A stretch of 64,000 nucleotides of DNA, from contig OV050030.1 in the NCBI GenBank assembly GCA_920105625.2, forward strand, positions 247,225,889 through 247,289,888, in the 5' to 3' direction. This DNA is from Clusia tigrina (Eukaryota; Arthropoda; Insecta; Diptera; Clusiidae). Shown piece after piece: positions 25,501 through 39,047 of this stretch; the first letter of the stretch is position 1; the number at the start of each line of letters is the position of its first letter. The notes under the pieces are model-generated. The model was not told the origin of the DNA. It saw only the letters and a program-made list of their open reading frames with translations, and searched no databases. A program made the position numbers and the translations under genes.

Positions 25501-27940
25501 AGTCCCAAATCAAACACTGATAAAACTTCAAATGGCCCTAACTTCTATACGGTACGTCCTACACCCATCAAAGTTTGCAACATACAAATGCTTGTAACTT
25601 TTTACTGGAGCGTCATGAAACCTTGAAATGTTGTAACAATAAAGTACTCGAGCCTCTTGTCTATTTAAGTTATCGCTCAAAGCTATGCTACCCTTGAGTC
25701 CCAAATCAAACACTGATAAAACTTCAAATGACCCTAACTTCTATACGGTGCATCCTCCACCTATCAAAGTTTCCAACATACAAATGCTTGTAACTTTTTA
25801 CTGGAGCGTCATAAAACCTTAAAATTTTGTAACAATAAAGTACTCGAGCCTCTTGTCAATTTAAGCTATCGCTCAAAACTATGCTACCCTTGTGTCCCAA
25901 ATCAAACACTGACAAAACTTCAAATGGCCCTAACTTCTATACGGTACGTCTTACACCTATCAAAGTTTGCAACATACAAATGCTTGTAACTTTTTACTGG
26001 AGCGTCATAAAACCTTGAAATTTTGTAACAATAAAGTACTCGAGCTTCTTGTCAATTTAAGCTGTCGTTCAAAGCTATGCTACTCTTGAGTCCCAAATCA
26101 AACACTGATAAAACTTCAAATGGCCCTAACTTCTATACGGTACGTCCTACACCTATCAAAGTTTGCAACATACAAATGCTTCTAACTTTTTACTGGAGCG
26201 ATATAAAACCTTGAAATTTTGTAACAATAAAGTACTCGAGCCTCTTGTCAACTTAAGCTATCGCTCAAAGCTATGTTATCCTTGAGTCCCAAATCAAACA
26301 CTGATAAAACTTCATATGGCCCTTACTTCTATACGGTACGTCCTACACCTATCAAAGTTTGCAACATACAAATGCTTGTAACTTTTTACTGGAGCGTCAT
26401 AAAACCTTGAAATTTTGTAACAATAAAGTACTCGAGCCTCTTGTCAATTTAAGCTATCGTTCAAAGCTATGCTACCCTTGAGTCCCAAATCAAACACTGA
26501 TAAAACTCCAAATGGCCCTAACTTCTATACGGTACGTCCCACACCTATCAAAGTTTGCAACATACAAATGCTTGTAACTTTTTATTGGAGCGCCATAAAA
26601 CCTTGAAATTTTGTAACAATAAAGTACTCGAGCTTCTTGTCAATTTAAGATATCGCTCAAAGCTATGCTACCCTTGAGTCCCAAATCAAACACTGATAAA
26701 ACTTCAAATGGCCCTAACTTCTATACGGTACGTCCTACACCCATCAAAGTTTGCAACATACAAATGCTTGTAACTTTTTACTGGAGCGTCATAAAACCTT
26801 GAAATTTTGTAACAATAAAGTACTCGAGCCTCTTGTCAATTTAAGCTGTCGTTCAAAGCTATGCTACCCTTGAGTCCCAAATCAAACACTGATAAAACTT
26901 CAAATGGCCCTAACTTCTATACGGTACGTGCTACACCTATCAAAGTTTGCTACATACAAATTCTTGTAACTTTTTACTGGAGCGTCACCTTGAAATTTTG
27001 TAACAATAAAGTACTCGAGCCTCTTGTCAACTTAAGCTATCGCTCAAAGCTATGCTATCCTTGAGTCCCAAATCAAACACTGATAAAACTTCATATGGCC
27101 CTTACTTCTATACGGTACGTCCTACACCTATCAAAGTTTGCAACATACAAATGCTTGTAACTTTTTACTGGAGCGTCATAAAACCTTGAAATTTTGTAAC
27201 AATAAAGTACTCGAGCCTCTTGTCAATTTAAGCTATCGTTCAAAGCTATGCTACCCTTGAGTCCCAAATCAAACACTGATAAAACTTCAAATGGCCCTAA
27301 CTTCTATACGGTACGTCCCACACCTATCAAAGTTTGCAACATACAAATGCTTGTAACTTTTTATTGGAGCGTCATAAAACCTTGAAATTTTGTAACAATA
27401 AAGTACTCGAGCTTCTTGTCAATTTAAGATATCGCTCAAAGCTATGCTACCCTTGAGTCCCAAATCAAACACGGATAAAACTTCAAATGGCCCTAACTTC
27501 TATACGGTACGTCCTACACCCATCAAAGTTTGCAACATACAAATGCTTGTAACTTTTTACTGGAGCGTCATAAAACCTGGAAATTTTGTAACAATAAAGT
27601 ACTCGAGCCTCTTGTCAATTTAAGCTATCCCTCAAAGCTATGCTTCCCTTGAGTCCCAAATCAAATACTGATAAAACTTCATATGGTCCTAACTTCTATA
27701 CGGTACGTCCTACACCTATCAAAGTTTGCAACATACAAATGCTTGTAACTTTGTACTGTAGCGTCATAAAACTTTAAAATTTTGTAACAATAAAGTACTC
27801 GAGCCTCTTGTCAATTTAAGCTATCGCTCAAAGCTATGCTACCCTTGAGTCCCAAATCAAACACTGACAAAACTTCAAATGGCCCTAACTTCTATACGGT
27901 ACGTCCTACACCCATCAAAGTTTGCAACATACAAATGCTT
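22548..27940. repeat. Satellite stretch without a clear single HOR
   Basis: Monomer types of the 20-mer block reappear here in rearranged order and with more divergence. Examples are the GTCTATTT/TGACCC pair near 23310-23390 and 25660-25730, and the GATACCC/CTTAAAATGG pair near 24125 and 25100. One monomer has an 8-bp loss (CCTCTTAAGC near 23120). The GCGTCAACTTG form at 24834 and the GCGTCACCTTG form at 26987 share a 5-bp loss. No non-satellite sequence is present. Confidence 0.7.
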
Positions 27941-30096
27941 GTAACTTTTTCTGGAGCGTCATGAAACCTTGAAATTTTGTAATAATAAAGTACTCGAGCC
28001 TATTGTCTATTTAAGCTATCGCTCAAATCTATGCTACCCTTGAGTCCCAAATCAAACACTGATAAAACTTTATATGGCCCTAACTTCTATACGGTACGTC
28101 CTACACCTATCGAAGTTTCCAACATACAAATGCTTGTAACTTTTTACTGGAGCGTCATAAAACCTTAAAATTTTGTAACAATAAAGTACTCGAGCCTCTT
28201 GTCAATTTAAGCTATCGCTCAAAACTATGCTACCCTTGTGTCCCAAATCAAACACTGACAAAACTTCAAATGGCCCTAACTTCTATTCGGTACATCCTAC
28301 ACCTATCAAAGTTTGCAACATACAAATGCTTGTAACTTTTTACTGGAGCGTCATAAAACCTTGAAATTTTGTAACAATAAAGTACTCGAGCCTCTTGTCA
28401 ATTTAAGCTGTCGTTCAAAGCTATGCTACTCTTGAGTCCCAAATCAAACACTGATAAAACTTCAAATGGCCCTAACTTCTATACGGTACGTCCTACACCT
28501 ATCAAATTTTGCAACATACAAATGCTTCTAACTTTTTACTGGAGCGTCATAAAACCTTGAAATTTTGTAACAATAAAGTACTCGAGCCTCTTGTCAACTT
28601 AAGCTATCGCTCAAAGCTATGTTATCCTTGAGTCCCAAATCAAACACTGATAAAACTTCATATGGCCCTTACTTCTATACGGTACGTCCTACACCTATCA
28701 AAGTTTGCAACATACAAATGCTTGTAACTTTTTACTGGAGCGTCATAAAGCCTGGAAATTTTGTAACAATAAAGTACTCGAGCCTCTTGTCAATTTAAGC
28801 TATCGCTCAAAGCTATGCTTCCCTTGAGTCCCAAATCAAATACTGATAAAACTTCATATGGCCCTAACTTCTATACGGTACGTCCTACACCTATCAAAGT
28901 TTGCAACATACAAATGCTTGTAACTTTGTACTGGAGCGTCATAAAACCTTAAAATTTTGTAACAATAAAGTACTCGAGCCTCTTGTCAATTTAAGCTATC
29001 GCTCAAAGCTATGCTACCCTTGAGTCCCAAATCAAACACTGACAAAACTTCAAATGGCCCTAACTTCTATACGGTACGTCCTACACCCATCAAAGTTTGC
29101 AGCATACAAATGCTTGTAACTTTTTACTGGAGCGTCATAAAACCTGAAAATTTTGTAACAATAAAGTACTCGAGCCTCTTGTCTATTTAAGTTATCGCTC
29201 AAAGCTATGCTACCCTTGAGTCCCAAATCAAACACTGATAAAACTTCAAATGACCCTAACTTCTATACGCTGCATCCTATACCTATCAAAGTTTGCAACA
29301 TACAAATGCTTGTAACTTTTTACTGGAGCGTCATAAAACCTTGAAATTTTGTAACAATAAAGTACTCGAGCCTCTTGTCAATTTAAGCTGTCGTTCAAAG
29401 CTATGCTACCCTTGAGTCCCAAATCAAACACTGATAAAACTTCAAATGGCCCTAACTTCTATACGGTACGTCCTACACCTATCAAAGTTTGCAACATACA
29501 AATGCTTGAAACTTTTTACTGGAGCGTCATAAAACGTTGAAATTTTGTAACAATAAAGTACTCGAGCCTCTTGTCAACTTAAGCTATCGCTCAAAGCTAT
29601 GCTATCCTTGAGTCCCAAATCAAACACTGATAAAACTTCAAATGGCCCTAACTTATATACGGTACGTCCTACACCCATCAAAGTTTGCAACATACAAATG
29701 CTTGTAACTTTTTACTGGAGCGTCATAAAACCTGGAAATTGTGTAACAATAAAGTACTCGAGCCTCTTGTCAATTTAAGCTATCACTCAAAGCTATGCTT
29801 CCCTTGAGTCCCAAATCAAATACTGATAAAACTTCATATGGCCCTAACTTCCATACGGTACGTCCTACAACTATCAAAGTTTGCAAACATACAAATGCTG
29901 GTAACTTTTTACTGGAGCGTCATAAAATCTTGAAATTTTGTAACAATAAAGTACTCGAGTCTCTTGTCAACTTAAGCTATCGCTCAAAGCTATGCTACCC
30001 TTGAGTCCCAAATCAAACACTGACAAAACTTCAAATGGCCCTAACTTCTATACGGTACGTCCAACACCCATCAAAGTTTGCAACATACAAATGCTT
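27941..30096. repeat. 11-monomer higher-order repeat (2156 bp)
   Basis: The marker TTTTTCTGG-CGTCATG near 27941 recurs near 30097, 2156 bp or 11 monomers later. Inner markers (CTTCTAAC at 28525, the GCAGCATAC form at 29099) recur at 1960 bp spacing, because the second copy lacks one monomer. Confidence 0.75.
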
Positions 30097-31964
30097 GTAA
30101 CTTTTTCTGGACCGTCATGAAACCTTGAAATTTTGTAATAATAAAGTACTCGAGCCTATTGTCTATTTAAGCTATCGCTCAAATCTATGCTACCCTTGAG
30201 TCCCAAATCAAACACTGATAAAACTTTATATGGCCCTAACTTCTATACGGTACGTCCTACACCTATCGAAGTTTCCAACATACAAATGCTTGTAACTTTT
30301 TACTGGAGCGTCATAAAACCTTAAAATTTTGTAACAATAAAGTACTCGAGCCTCTTGTCAATTTAAGCTATCGCTCAAAACTATGCTACCCTTGTGTCCC
30401 AAATCAAACACTGACAAAACTTCAAATGGCCCTAACTTCTATACGGTACATCCTACACCTATCAAAGTTTGCAACATACAAATGCTTCTAACTTTTTACT
30501 GGAGCGTCATAAAACCTTGAAATTTTGTAACAATAAAGTACTCGAGCCTCTTGTCAACTTAAGCTATCGCTCAAAGCTATGTTATCCTTGAGTCCCAAAT
30601 CAAACACTGATAAAACTTCATATGGCCCTTACTTCTATACGGTACGTCCTACACCTATCAAAGTTTGCAACATACAAATGCTTGTAACTTTTTACTGGAG
30701 CGTCATAAAGCCTGGAAATTTTGTAACAATAAAGTACTCGAGCCTCTTGTCAATTTAAGCTATCGCTCAAAGCTATGCTTCCCTTGAGTCCCAAATCAAA
30801 TACTGATAAAACTTCATATGGCCCTAACTTCTATACGGTACGTCCTACACCTATCAAAGTTTGCAACATACAAATGCTTGTAACTTTGTACTGGAGCGTC
30901 ATAAAACCTTAAAATTTTGTAACAATAAAGTACTCGAGCCTCTTGTCAATTTAAGCTATCGCTCAAAGCTATGCTACCCTTGAGTCCCAAATCAAACACT
31001 GACAAAACTTCAAATGGCCCTAACTTCTATACGGTACGTCCTACACCCATCAAAGTTTGCAGCATACAAATGCTTGTAACTTTTTACTGGAGCGTCATAA
31101 AACCTTGAAATTTTGTAACAATAAAGTACTCGAGCCTCTTGTCTATTTAAGTTATCGCTCAAAGCTATGCTACCCTTGAGTCCCAAATCAAACACTGATA
31201 AAACTTCAGATGACCCTAACTTCTATACGCTGCATCCTATACCTATCAAAGTTTGCAACATACAAATGCTTGTAACTTTTTACTGGAGCGTCATAAAACC
31301 TTGAAATTTTGTAACAATAAAGTACTCGAGCCTCTTGTCAATTTAAGCTGTCGTTCAAAGCTATGCTACCCTTGAGTCCCAAATCAAACACTGATAAAAC
31401 TTCAAATGGCCCTAACTTCTATACGGTACGTCCTACACCTATCAAAGTTTGCAACATACAAATGCTTGAAACTTTTTACTGGAGCGTCATAAAACGTTGA
31501 AATTTTGTAACAATAAAGTACTCGAGCCTCTTGTCAACTTAAGCTATCGCTCAAAGCTATGCTATCCTTGAGTCCCAAATCAAACACTGAAAAAACTTCA
31601 AATGGCCCTAACTTCTATACGGTACGTCCTACACCCATCAAAGTTTGCAACATACAAATGCTTGTAACTTTTTACTGGAGCGTCATAAAACCTGGAAATT
31701 GTGTAACAATAAAGTACTCGAGCCTCTTGTCAATTTAAGCTATCACTCAAAGCTATGCTTCCCTTGAGTCCCAAATCAAATACTGATAAAACTTCATATG
31801 GCCCTAACTTCCATACGGTACGTCCTACACCTATCAAAGTTTGCAAACATACAAATGCTGGTAACTTTTTACTGGAGCGTCATAAAATCTTGAAATTTTG
31901 TAACAATAAAGTACTCGAGCCTCTTGTCAATTTAAGCTATCGCTCAAAGCTATGCTACCCTTGA
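30097..31964. repeat. 10-monomer version of the preceding HOR
   Basis: It matches 27941-30004 but has lost one monomer, the GCTGTCGTTC/CTACTC type present at about 28410. The fusion point lies near 30450. The rare 1-bp insertion TTGCAAACATAC occurs in both copies (about 29884 and 31844). Confidence 0.75.
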
Positions 31965-31990
31965 GTCCCAAATCAAACACTGACAAAACT

Positions 31991-32960
31991 TCAAATGGCC
32001 CTAACTTCTATACGGTACGTCCTACACCCATCAAAGTTTGCAGCATACAAATGCTTGTAACTTTTTACTGGAGCGTCATAAAACCTTGAAATTTTGTAAC
32101 AATAAAGTACTCGAGCCTCTTGTCTATTTAAGTTATCGCTCAAAGCTATGCTACCCTTGAGTCCCAAATCAAACACTGATAAAACTTCAAATGACCCTAA
32201 CTTCTATACGCTGCATCCTATACCTATCAAAGTTTGCAACATACAAATGCTTGTAACTTTTTACTGGAGCGTCATAAAACCTTGAAATTTTGTAACAATA
32301 AAGTACTCGAGCCTCTTGTCAATTTAAGCTGTCGTTCAAAGCTATGCTACCCTTGAGTCCAAAATCAAACACTGATAAAACTTCAAATGGCCCTAACTTC
32401 TATACGGTACGTCCTACACCTATCAAAGTTTGCAACATACAAATGCTTGAAACTTTTTACTGGAGCGTCATAAAACGTTGAAATTTTGTAACAATAAAGT
32501 ACTCGAGCCTCTTGTCAACTTAAGCTATCGCTCAAAGCTATGCTATCCTTGAGTCCCAAATCAAACACTGAAAAAACTTCAAATGGCCCTAACTTCTATA
32601 CGGTACGTCCTACACCCATCAAAGTTTGCAACATACAAATGCTTGTAACTTTTTACTGGAGCGTCATAAAACCTGGAAATTGTGTAACAATAAAGTACTC
32701 GAGCCTCTTGTCAATTTAAGCTATCACTCAAAGCTATGCTTCCCTTGAGTCCCAAATCAAATACTGATAAAACTTCATATGGCCCTAACTTCCATACGGT
32801 ACGTCCTACACCTATCAAAGTTTGCAACATACAAATGCTTGTAACTTTGTACTGGAGCGTCATAAAACCTTAAAATTTTGTAACAATAAAGTACTCGAGC
32901 CTCTTTTGTCAATTTAAGCTATCGCTCAAAGCTATGCTACCCTTGAATCCCAAATCAAAC
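31991..32960. repeat. 5-monomer partial duplication (about 981-bp spacing)
   Basis: The monomers at 31010-31800 recur at 31991-32780, 981 bp later, with the same GCAGCATAC, TATACGCTGCATCC and GCTATCACTC variants. The copy then changes to a TTGTACTGG monomer and the 2-bp insertion CCTCTTTTGTC at 32901. Confidence 0.72.
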
Positions 32961-33890
32961 ACTGACAAAACTTCAAATGGCCCTAACTTCTATACGGTAC
33001 GTCCTACACCTATCAAAGTTTGCAACATACAAATGCTTGTAACTTTTTACTGGAGCGTAATAAAACCTTGAAATTTTGTAACAATAAAGTACTCGAGCCT
33101 CTTGTCAATTTAAGCTATCGCTCAAAGCTATGCTACTATTGAGTCCCAAATCAAACACTGATAAAACTTCAAATGGCCCTAACTTCTATACGGTACGCCC
33201 TACACAAATTAAAGTTTGCAACCTACAAATGCTTGTAACTTTTTACTGGAGCGTCATAAAACCTTGAAATTTTGTAACAATAAACTACTCGAGCCTCTTG
33301 TCAATTTAAGCTATCGCTCAAAGCTATGCTACCCTTGAGTCCCAAATCAAACACTGATAAAACTTCAAATGGCCCTAACTTCTATACGGTACGTCCTACA
33401 CCCATCAAAGTTTGCAACATACAAATGCTTGTAACTTTTTACTGGAGCGTCATGAAACCTTGAAATTTTGTAACAATAAAGTACTCGAGCCTCTTGTCTA
33501 TTTAAGCTATCGCTCAAAGCTATGCTACCCTTGAGTCCCAAATCAAACACTGATAAAACTTCAAATGACCCTGACTTCTATACGGTGCATCCTCTACCTA
33601 TCAAAGTTTGCAACATACAAATGCTTGTAACTTTTTACTGGAGCGTGATAAAACCTTGAAATTTTGTAACAATAAAGTACTCGAGCCTCTTGTCTATTTA
33701 AGCTATCGCTCAAATCTATGCTACCCTTGAGTCCCAAATCAAACACTGATAAAACTTCATATGGCCCTAACTTCTATACGGTACGTCCTACACCTATCAA
33801 AGTTTCCAACATACAAATGCTTGTAACTTTTTACTGGAGCGTCATAAAACCTTAAAATTTTGTAACAATAAAGTACTCGAGCCTCTTGTC
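32700..33890. repeat. Satellite segment repeated 3919 bp downstream, copy 1
   Basis: The 2-bp insertion CTCTTTTGTC at 32901 recurs at 36820. The following monomers (GCGTAATAAAA, GGTACGCCC, GTCTATTT, GTGATAAAACC, TTTCCAAC) keep the same order in both. Several single-base differences separate the copies, so this duplication is older than the one at 12.8-20.6 kb. Confidence 0.72.
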
Positions 33891-36619
33891 AATTTAAGCT
33901 GTCGTTCAAAGCTATGCTACTCTTGAGTCCCAAATCAAACACTGATCAAACTTCAAATGGCCCTAACTTCTATACGGTACGTCCTACACCTATCAAAGTT
34001 TGCAACATACAAATGCTTCTAACTTTTTACTGGAGCGTCATAAAACCTTGAAATTTTGTAACAATAAAGTACTCGAGCCTCTTGTCAATTTAAGCTATCG
34101 TTCAAAGCTATGCTAAACTTGAGTCCCAAATCAAACACTGATAAAACTTCAAATGGCCCTAACTTCTATACGGTACGTCCCACACCTATCAAAGTTTGCA
34201 ACATACAAATGCTTGTAACTTTTTATTGGAGCGTCATAAAACCTTGAAATTTTGTAACAATAAAGTAATCGAGCTTCTTGTCAATTTAAGATATCGCTCA
34301 AAGCTATGCTACCCTTGAGTCCCAAATCAAACACTGATAAAACTTCAAATGGCCCTAACTTCTATACGGTACATCCTACACCTATCAAAGTTTGCAACTT
34401 ACAAATGCTTGTAACTTTTTCCTGGAGCGTCATAAAACCTGGAAATTTTGTAACAATAAAGTACTCGAGCCTCTTGTCAATTTAAGCTATCGCTCAAAGC
34501 TATGCTTCCCTTGAGTCCCAAATCAAATACTGATAAAACTTCATATGGCCCTAACTTCTATACGGTACGTCCTACACCTATCAAAGTTTGCAACATACAA
34601 ATGCTTGTAACTTTGTACTGGAGCGTCATAAAACCTTAAAATTTTGTAACAATAAAGTACTCGAGCCTCTTGTCAATTTAAGCTATCGCTCAAAGCTATG
34701 CTACCCTTGAGCCCCAAATCAAACACTGACAAAACTTCAAATGGCCCTAACTTCTATACGGTACGTCCTACACCTATCAAAGTTTGCAACATACAAATGC
34801 TGGTAACTTTTTACTGGAGCGTCATAAAACCTTGAAATTTTGTAACAATAAAGTACTCGAGCCTCTTGTCAACTTAAGCTATCGCTCAAAGCTATGCTAC
34901 CCTTGAGTCCCAAATCAAACACTGATAAAACTTCAAATGGCCCTAACTTCGATACGGTGCGTCCTACACCTATCAAAGTTTGAAACATACAAATGCTTGT
35001 AACTTTTTACAGGAGCGTCATAAAACCTTGAAATTTTTTAATAGAGTACTCGAGCCTCTTTTCAATTTAAGCTATCGCTCAAAGCTATGCTACCCTTGAG
35101 TCCCAAATCAAACACTTATAAAACTTCAAATGGCCCTAACTTCTATACGGTACGTCCTACACCTATCAAAGTTTGCAACATACAAATGCTTGTAACTTTT
35201 TACTGGAGCGTCATAAGAACTTAAAATTTTGTACCAATAAATTACTCGAGCCTCTTGTCAATTTAAGCTATCGCTCAAAGCTATGCTACCCTTGAGTCCC
35301 AAATCAAACACTGATAAAACTTCAAATGACCCTAACTTCTATACGGTGCATCCTATACCTATCAAAGTTTGCAACATACAAATGCTTGTAACTTTTTACT
35401 GGAGCGTCATAAAACCTTGAAATTTTGTAACAATAAAGTACTCGAGCCTCTTGTCAATTTAAGCTATCGCTCCAATCTATGCTACCCTTGAGTCCCAAAT
35501 CAAACACTGATAAAACTTCAAATGGCCCTAACTTCTATACGGTACGTCCTACACCTATCAAAGTTTGCAACATACAAATGCTTGTAACTTTTTACTGGAG
35601 CGTCATAAAACCTTGAAATTTTGTAACAATAAAGTACTCGAGCCTCTAGTCAATTTAACCTATCGCTCAAAGCTATGCTACCCTTGAGTCCCAAATCAAA
35701 CATTGATAAAACTTCATATGGCCCTAACTTCTATACGGTACGTCCTACACCTATCAAAGTTTCCAACAAACAAATGCTTGTAAGTTCTTACTGGAGCGTC
35801 ATAAAACCTTCAAATTTTGTAACAATAAAGTACTCGAGCCTCTTGTCAATTTAAGCTGTCGTTCAAAGCTATGCTACCCTTGAGTCCCAAATCAAACACT
35901 GATAAAACTTCCAATGGCCCTAACTTCTATACGGTACGTCCTACACCTATCAAAGTTTGCAACATACAAATGCTTGTAACTTTTTACTGGAGCGTCATAA
36001 AACCTTGAAATTTTTTAACAATAAAGTACTCGATCCTCTTGTCAATTTAAGCTATCGCTCAAAGCTATAATATCCTTGAGTCCCAAATCAAACACTGATA
36101 AAACTTAAAATGGCCCTAACTTCTATACGGTGCATCCTATACCTATCAAAGTTTGCAACATACAAATGCTTGTAACTTTTTACTGGAGCGTCATAAAACC
36201 TTGAAATTTTGTAACAATAAAGTACTCGAGCCTCTTGTCAATTTAAGCTATCGTTCAAAGCTATGCTACCCTTGAGTCCCAAATCAAACACTGATAAAAC
36301 TTCAAATGGCCCTAACTTCTATACGGTACGTCCCTCAGCTATCAAAGTTTGCAACATACAAATGCTTGTAACTTTTTATTGGAGCGTCATAAAACCTTGA
36401 AATTTTGTAACAATAAAGTACTCGAGCTTCTTGTCAATTTAAGATATCGCTCAAAGCTATGCTACCCTTGAGTCCCAAATCAAACACTGATAAAACTTCA
36501 AATGGCCCTAACTTCTATACGGTACGTCCTACACCCATCAAAGTTTGCAACATACAAATGCTTGTAACTTTTTACTGGAGCGTCATAAAACCTGGAAATT
36601 GTGTAACAATAAAGTATTC
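33891..36619. repeat. Mixed satellite between the 3919-bp repeats
   Basis: This stretch carries the first examples of variants that dominate the right arm: GGTGCGTCC (34953), GCCTCTAGTCAATTTAACC (35643), the ACATTGAT and GTAAGTTCTTAC pair (35700-35800), CTTCCAATGG (35909) and CTCGATCC (36029). One monomer has lost several bases around GAAATTTTTTAATAGAG (about 35031-35046). Only satellite is seen. Confidence 0.7.
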
Positions 36620-38823
36620 GAGCCTCTTGTCAATTTAAGCTATCGCACAAAGCTATGCTTCCCTTGAGTCCCAAATCAAATACTGATAAAACTTCATATG
36701 GCCCTAACTTCCATACGGTACGTCCTACACCTATCAAAGTTTGCAACATACAAATGCTTGTAACTTTGTACTGGAGCGCCATAAAACCTTAAAATTTTGT
36801 AACAATAAAGTACTCGAGCCTCTTTTGTCAATTTAAGCTATCGCTCAAAGCTATGCTACCCTTGAGTCCCAAATCAAACACTGACAAAACTTCAAATGGC
36901 CCTAACTTCTATACGGTACGTCCTACACCTATCAAAGTTTGCAACATACAAATGCTTGTAACTTTTTACTGGAGCGTAATAAAATCTTGAAATTTTGTAA
37001 CAATAAAGTACTCGAGCCTCTTGTCAATTTAAGCTATCGCTCAAAGCTGTGCTACTATTGAGTCCCAAATCAAACACTGATAAAACTTCAAATGGCCCTA
37101 ACTTCTATACGGTACGCCCTACACCTATTAAAGTTTGCAATCTACAAATGCTTGTAACTTTTTACTGGAGCGTCATAAAACCTTGAAATTTTGTAACACT
37201 AAACTACTCGAGCCTCTTGTCAATTTAAGCTATCGCTCAAAACTATGCTACCCTTGTGTCCCAAATCAAACACTGACAAAACTTCAAATGGCCCTAACTT
37301 CTATACGGTACGTCCTACACCCATCAAAGTTTGCAACATACAAATGCTTGTAACTTTTTACTGGAGCGTCATGAAACCTTGAAATTTTGTAACAATAAAG
37401 TACTCGAGCCTCTTGTCTATTTAAGCTATCGCTCAAAGCTATGCTACCCTTGAGTCCCAAATCAAACACTGATAAAACTTCAAATGACCCTAACTTCTAT
37501 ACGGTGCATCCTCTACCTATCAAAGTTTGCAACATACAAATGCTTGTAACTTTTTACTGGAGCGTGATAAAACCTTGAAATTTTGTAACAATAAAGTACT
37601 CGAGCCTCTTGTCTATTTAAGCTATCGCTCAAATCTATGCTACCCTTGAGTCCCAAATCAAACACTGATAAAACTTCCTATGGCCCTAACTTCTATACGG
37701 TACGTCCTACACCTATCAAAGTTTCCAACATACAAATGCTTGTAACTTTTTACTGGAGCGTCATAAAACCTTAACATTTTGTAACAATAAAGTACTCGAG
37801 CCTCTTGTCAATTTAAGCTATCGCTCAAAACTATGCTACCCTTGTGTCCCAAATCAAACACTGACAAAACTTCAAATGGCCCTAACTTCTATACATAGCG
37901 TCCTACACCTATCAAAGTTTGCAACATACAAATGCTTGTAACATTTTACTGGAGCGTCATAAAACCTTGAAATTTTGTAACTATAAAGTACTCGAGCTTC
38001 TTCTCAATTTAAGCTGTCGTTCAAAGCTATGCTACTCTTGAGTCCCAAATCAAACACTGACAAAACTTCAAATGGCCCTAACTTCTATACGGTACGTCCT
38101 ACACCTATCAAAGTTTCCAACATACAAATGCTTGTAACTTTTTACTGGAGCGTCATAAAACCTTGAAATTTTGTAACTATAAAGTACTCGAGCTTCTTGT
38201 CAATTTAAGCTGTCGTTCAAAGCTATGCTACTCTTGAGTCCCAAATCAAACACTGATAAAACTTCAAATGGCCCTAACTTCAATACGGTACGTCCTACAC
38301 CTATCAAAGTTTGCAACATACAAATGCTTCTAACTTTTTACTGGAGCGTCATAAAACCTTGAAATTTTGTAACAATAAAGTACTCGAGCCTCTTGTCTAT
38401 TTAAGCTATCGTTCAAAGCTATGCTACCCTTGAGTCCCAAATCAAACACTGATAAAACTTCAAATGACCCTAACTTCTATACGGTGCATCCTCTACCTAT
38501 CAAAGTTTGCAACATACAAATGCTTGTAACTTTTTACTGGAGCGTGATAAAACCTTGAAATTTTGTAACAATAAAGTACTCGAGCCTCTTGTCTATTTAA
38601 GCTATCGCTCAAATCTATGCTACCCTTGAGTCCCAAATCAAACACTGATAAAACTTCATATGGCCCTAACTTCTATACGGTACGTCCTACACCTATCAAA
38701 GTTTCCAACATACAAATGCTTGTAACTTTTTACTGGAGCGTCATAAAACCTTAAAATTTTGTAACAATAAAGTACTCGAGCCTCTTGTCAATTTAAGCTG
38801 TCGTTCAAAGCTATGCTACTCTT
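36620..38823. repeat. Copy 2 of the 3919-bp repeat and left flank of the retrotransposon
   Basis: Its first six monomers match 32700-33890. Monomers 37000-37880 also match about 47474-48354 on the far side of the element, including the rare AACACTAAACTAC and GCAATCTAC variants. A local disruption, CTATACATAGCGTCC, replaces the usual CTATACGGTACGTCC near 37892. The stretch ends inside a monomer, at ACTCTT. Confidence 0.72.
38818..38823. repeat. Target-site duplication, left copy (ACTCTT)
   Basis: ACTCTT lies directly before the element and recurs directly after its poly(A) at 43412-43417. The flanking bases differ (T before on the left, A from the tail on the right; T after on the left, G on the right), so the duplication is 6 bp. 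Removing the element and one copy restores an ordinary CTACTCTTGAGTCCC satellite sequence. Confidence 0.85.
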
Positions 38824-39047
38824 TTATGTACTGTTTTAAGTTTCACTGTTCGGACGTGTTTTTGTACGCTCAGTGTTTGATCGGATTTACATATTTCTCA
38901 AATATTATTTTGTTGTATTAATATTATCAATTAAATCAAAATAATCTCGAGAAATTTAACAGTTCGTTTAATAAATTAAATACATATATGAAATATAATT
39001 CAAAAAGTAAACACTAAAAATATAATCATAAATATATACATAAAGCT
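38824..39047 (+). promoter_or_regulatory. Retrotransposon 5' UTR with probable internal promoter
   Basis: The first 224 bases of the element contain no long open frame. An in-frame TAA at 39015-39017 precedes the ORF1 ATG. GGACGT at 38852-38857 fits the downstream promoter element consensus and lies 28-29 bases from the first base of the element. That is the spacing at which Drosophila jockey-type elements start transcription from their own first nucleotide. I infer a TATA-less internal promoter. The remaining UTR is very AT-rich. Confidence 0.6.
38852..38857 (+). promoter_or_regulatory. Downstream promoter element-like motif (GGACGT)
   Basis: The hexamer matches the insect DPE pattern RGWYV(T) and sits at +28 or +29 if transcription starts at 38825 or 38824. 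The initiator itself is weak: no TCAGT is found at the 5' end, and the nearest TCAGTG at 38870 has no DPE at the right distance. This is a motif match plus spacing only. Confidence 0.45.

Larger units (their letters stand above)
1..38823. repeat. 196-bp satellite DNA array, left arm (about 198 monomers)
   Basis: Uninterrupted head-to-tail AT-rich monomers, all in the same orientation, with a 196-bp period. Examples of monomer start (CTTGAGTCCC) are at 515 and 711, and at 4564 and 4760. Most monomers carry an adjoining AGTACT/CTCGAG palindrome pair and an AATAAA. Variants differ by point changes and small indels: a 1-bp loss where AAATGGCCC becomes AAATACCC, a 1-bp loss in GAGTTCAT, and a 5-bp loss in GCGTCACCTTG. 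The variants recur in fixed order, which defines the higher-order repeats listed separately. The arm holds no gene. The short open frames are monomer by-products. The family name is not known to me. Confidence 0.97.

Noticed and set aside
257..38000. Many 61-79 aa open frames on both strands across the satellite
   Set aside because: They are the same monomer read in one frame, appear and vanish with single base changes, end within or just past one monomer, and have no start context, domain or codon bias suggesting coding.
1..38823. CRISPR-like regular repeats
   Set aside because: The repeat unit is 196 bp with no unique spacers, all of it is repeat, and no cas-like gene is present. This is eukaryotic tandem satellite.
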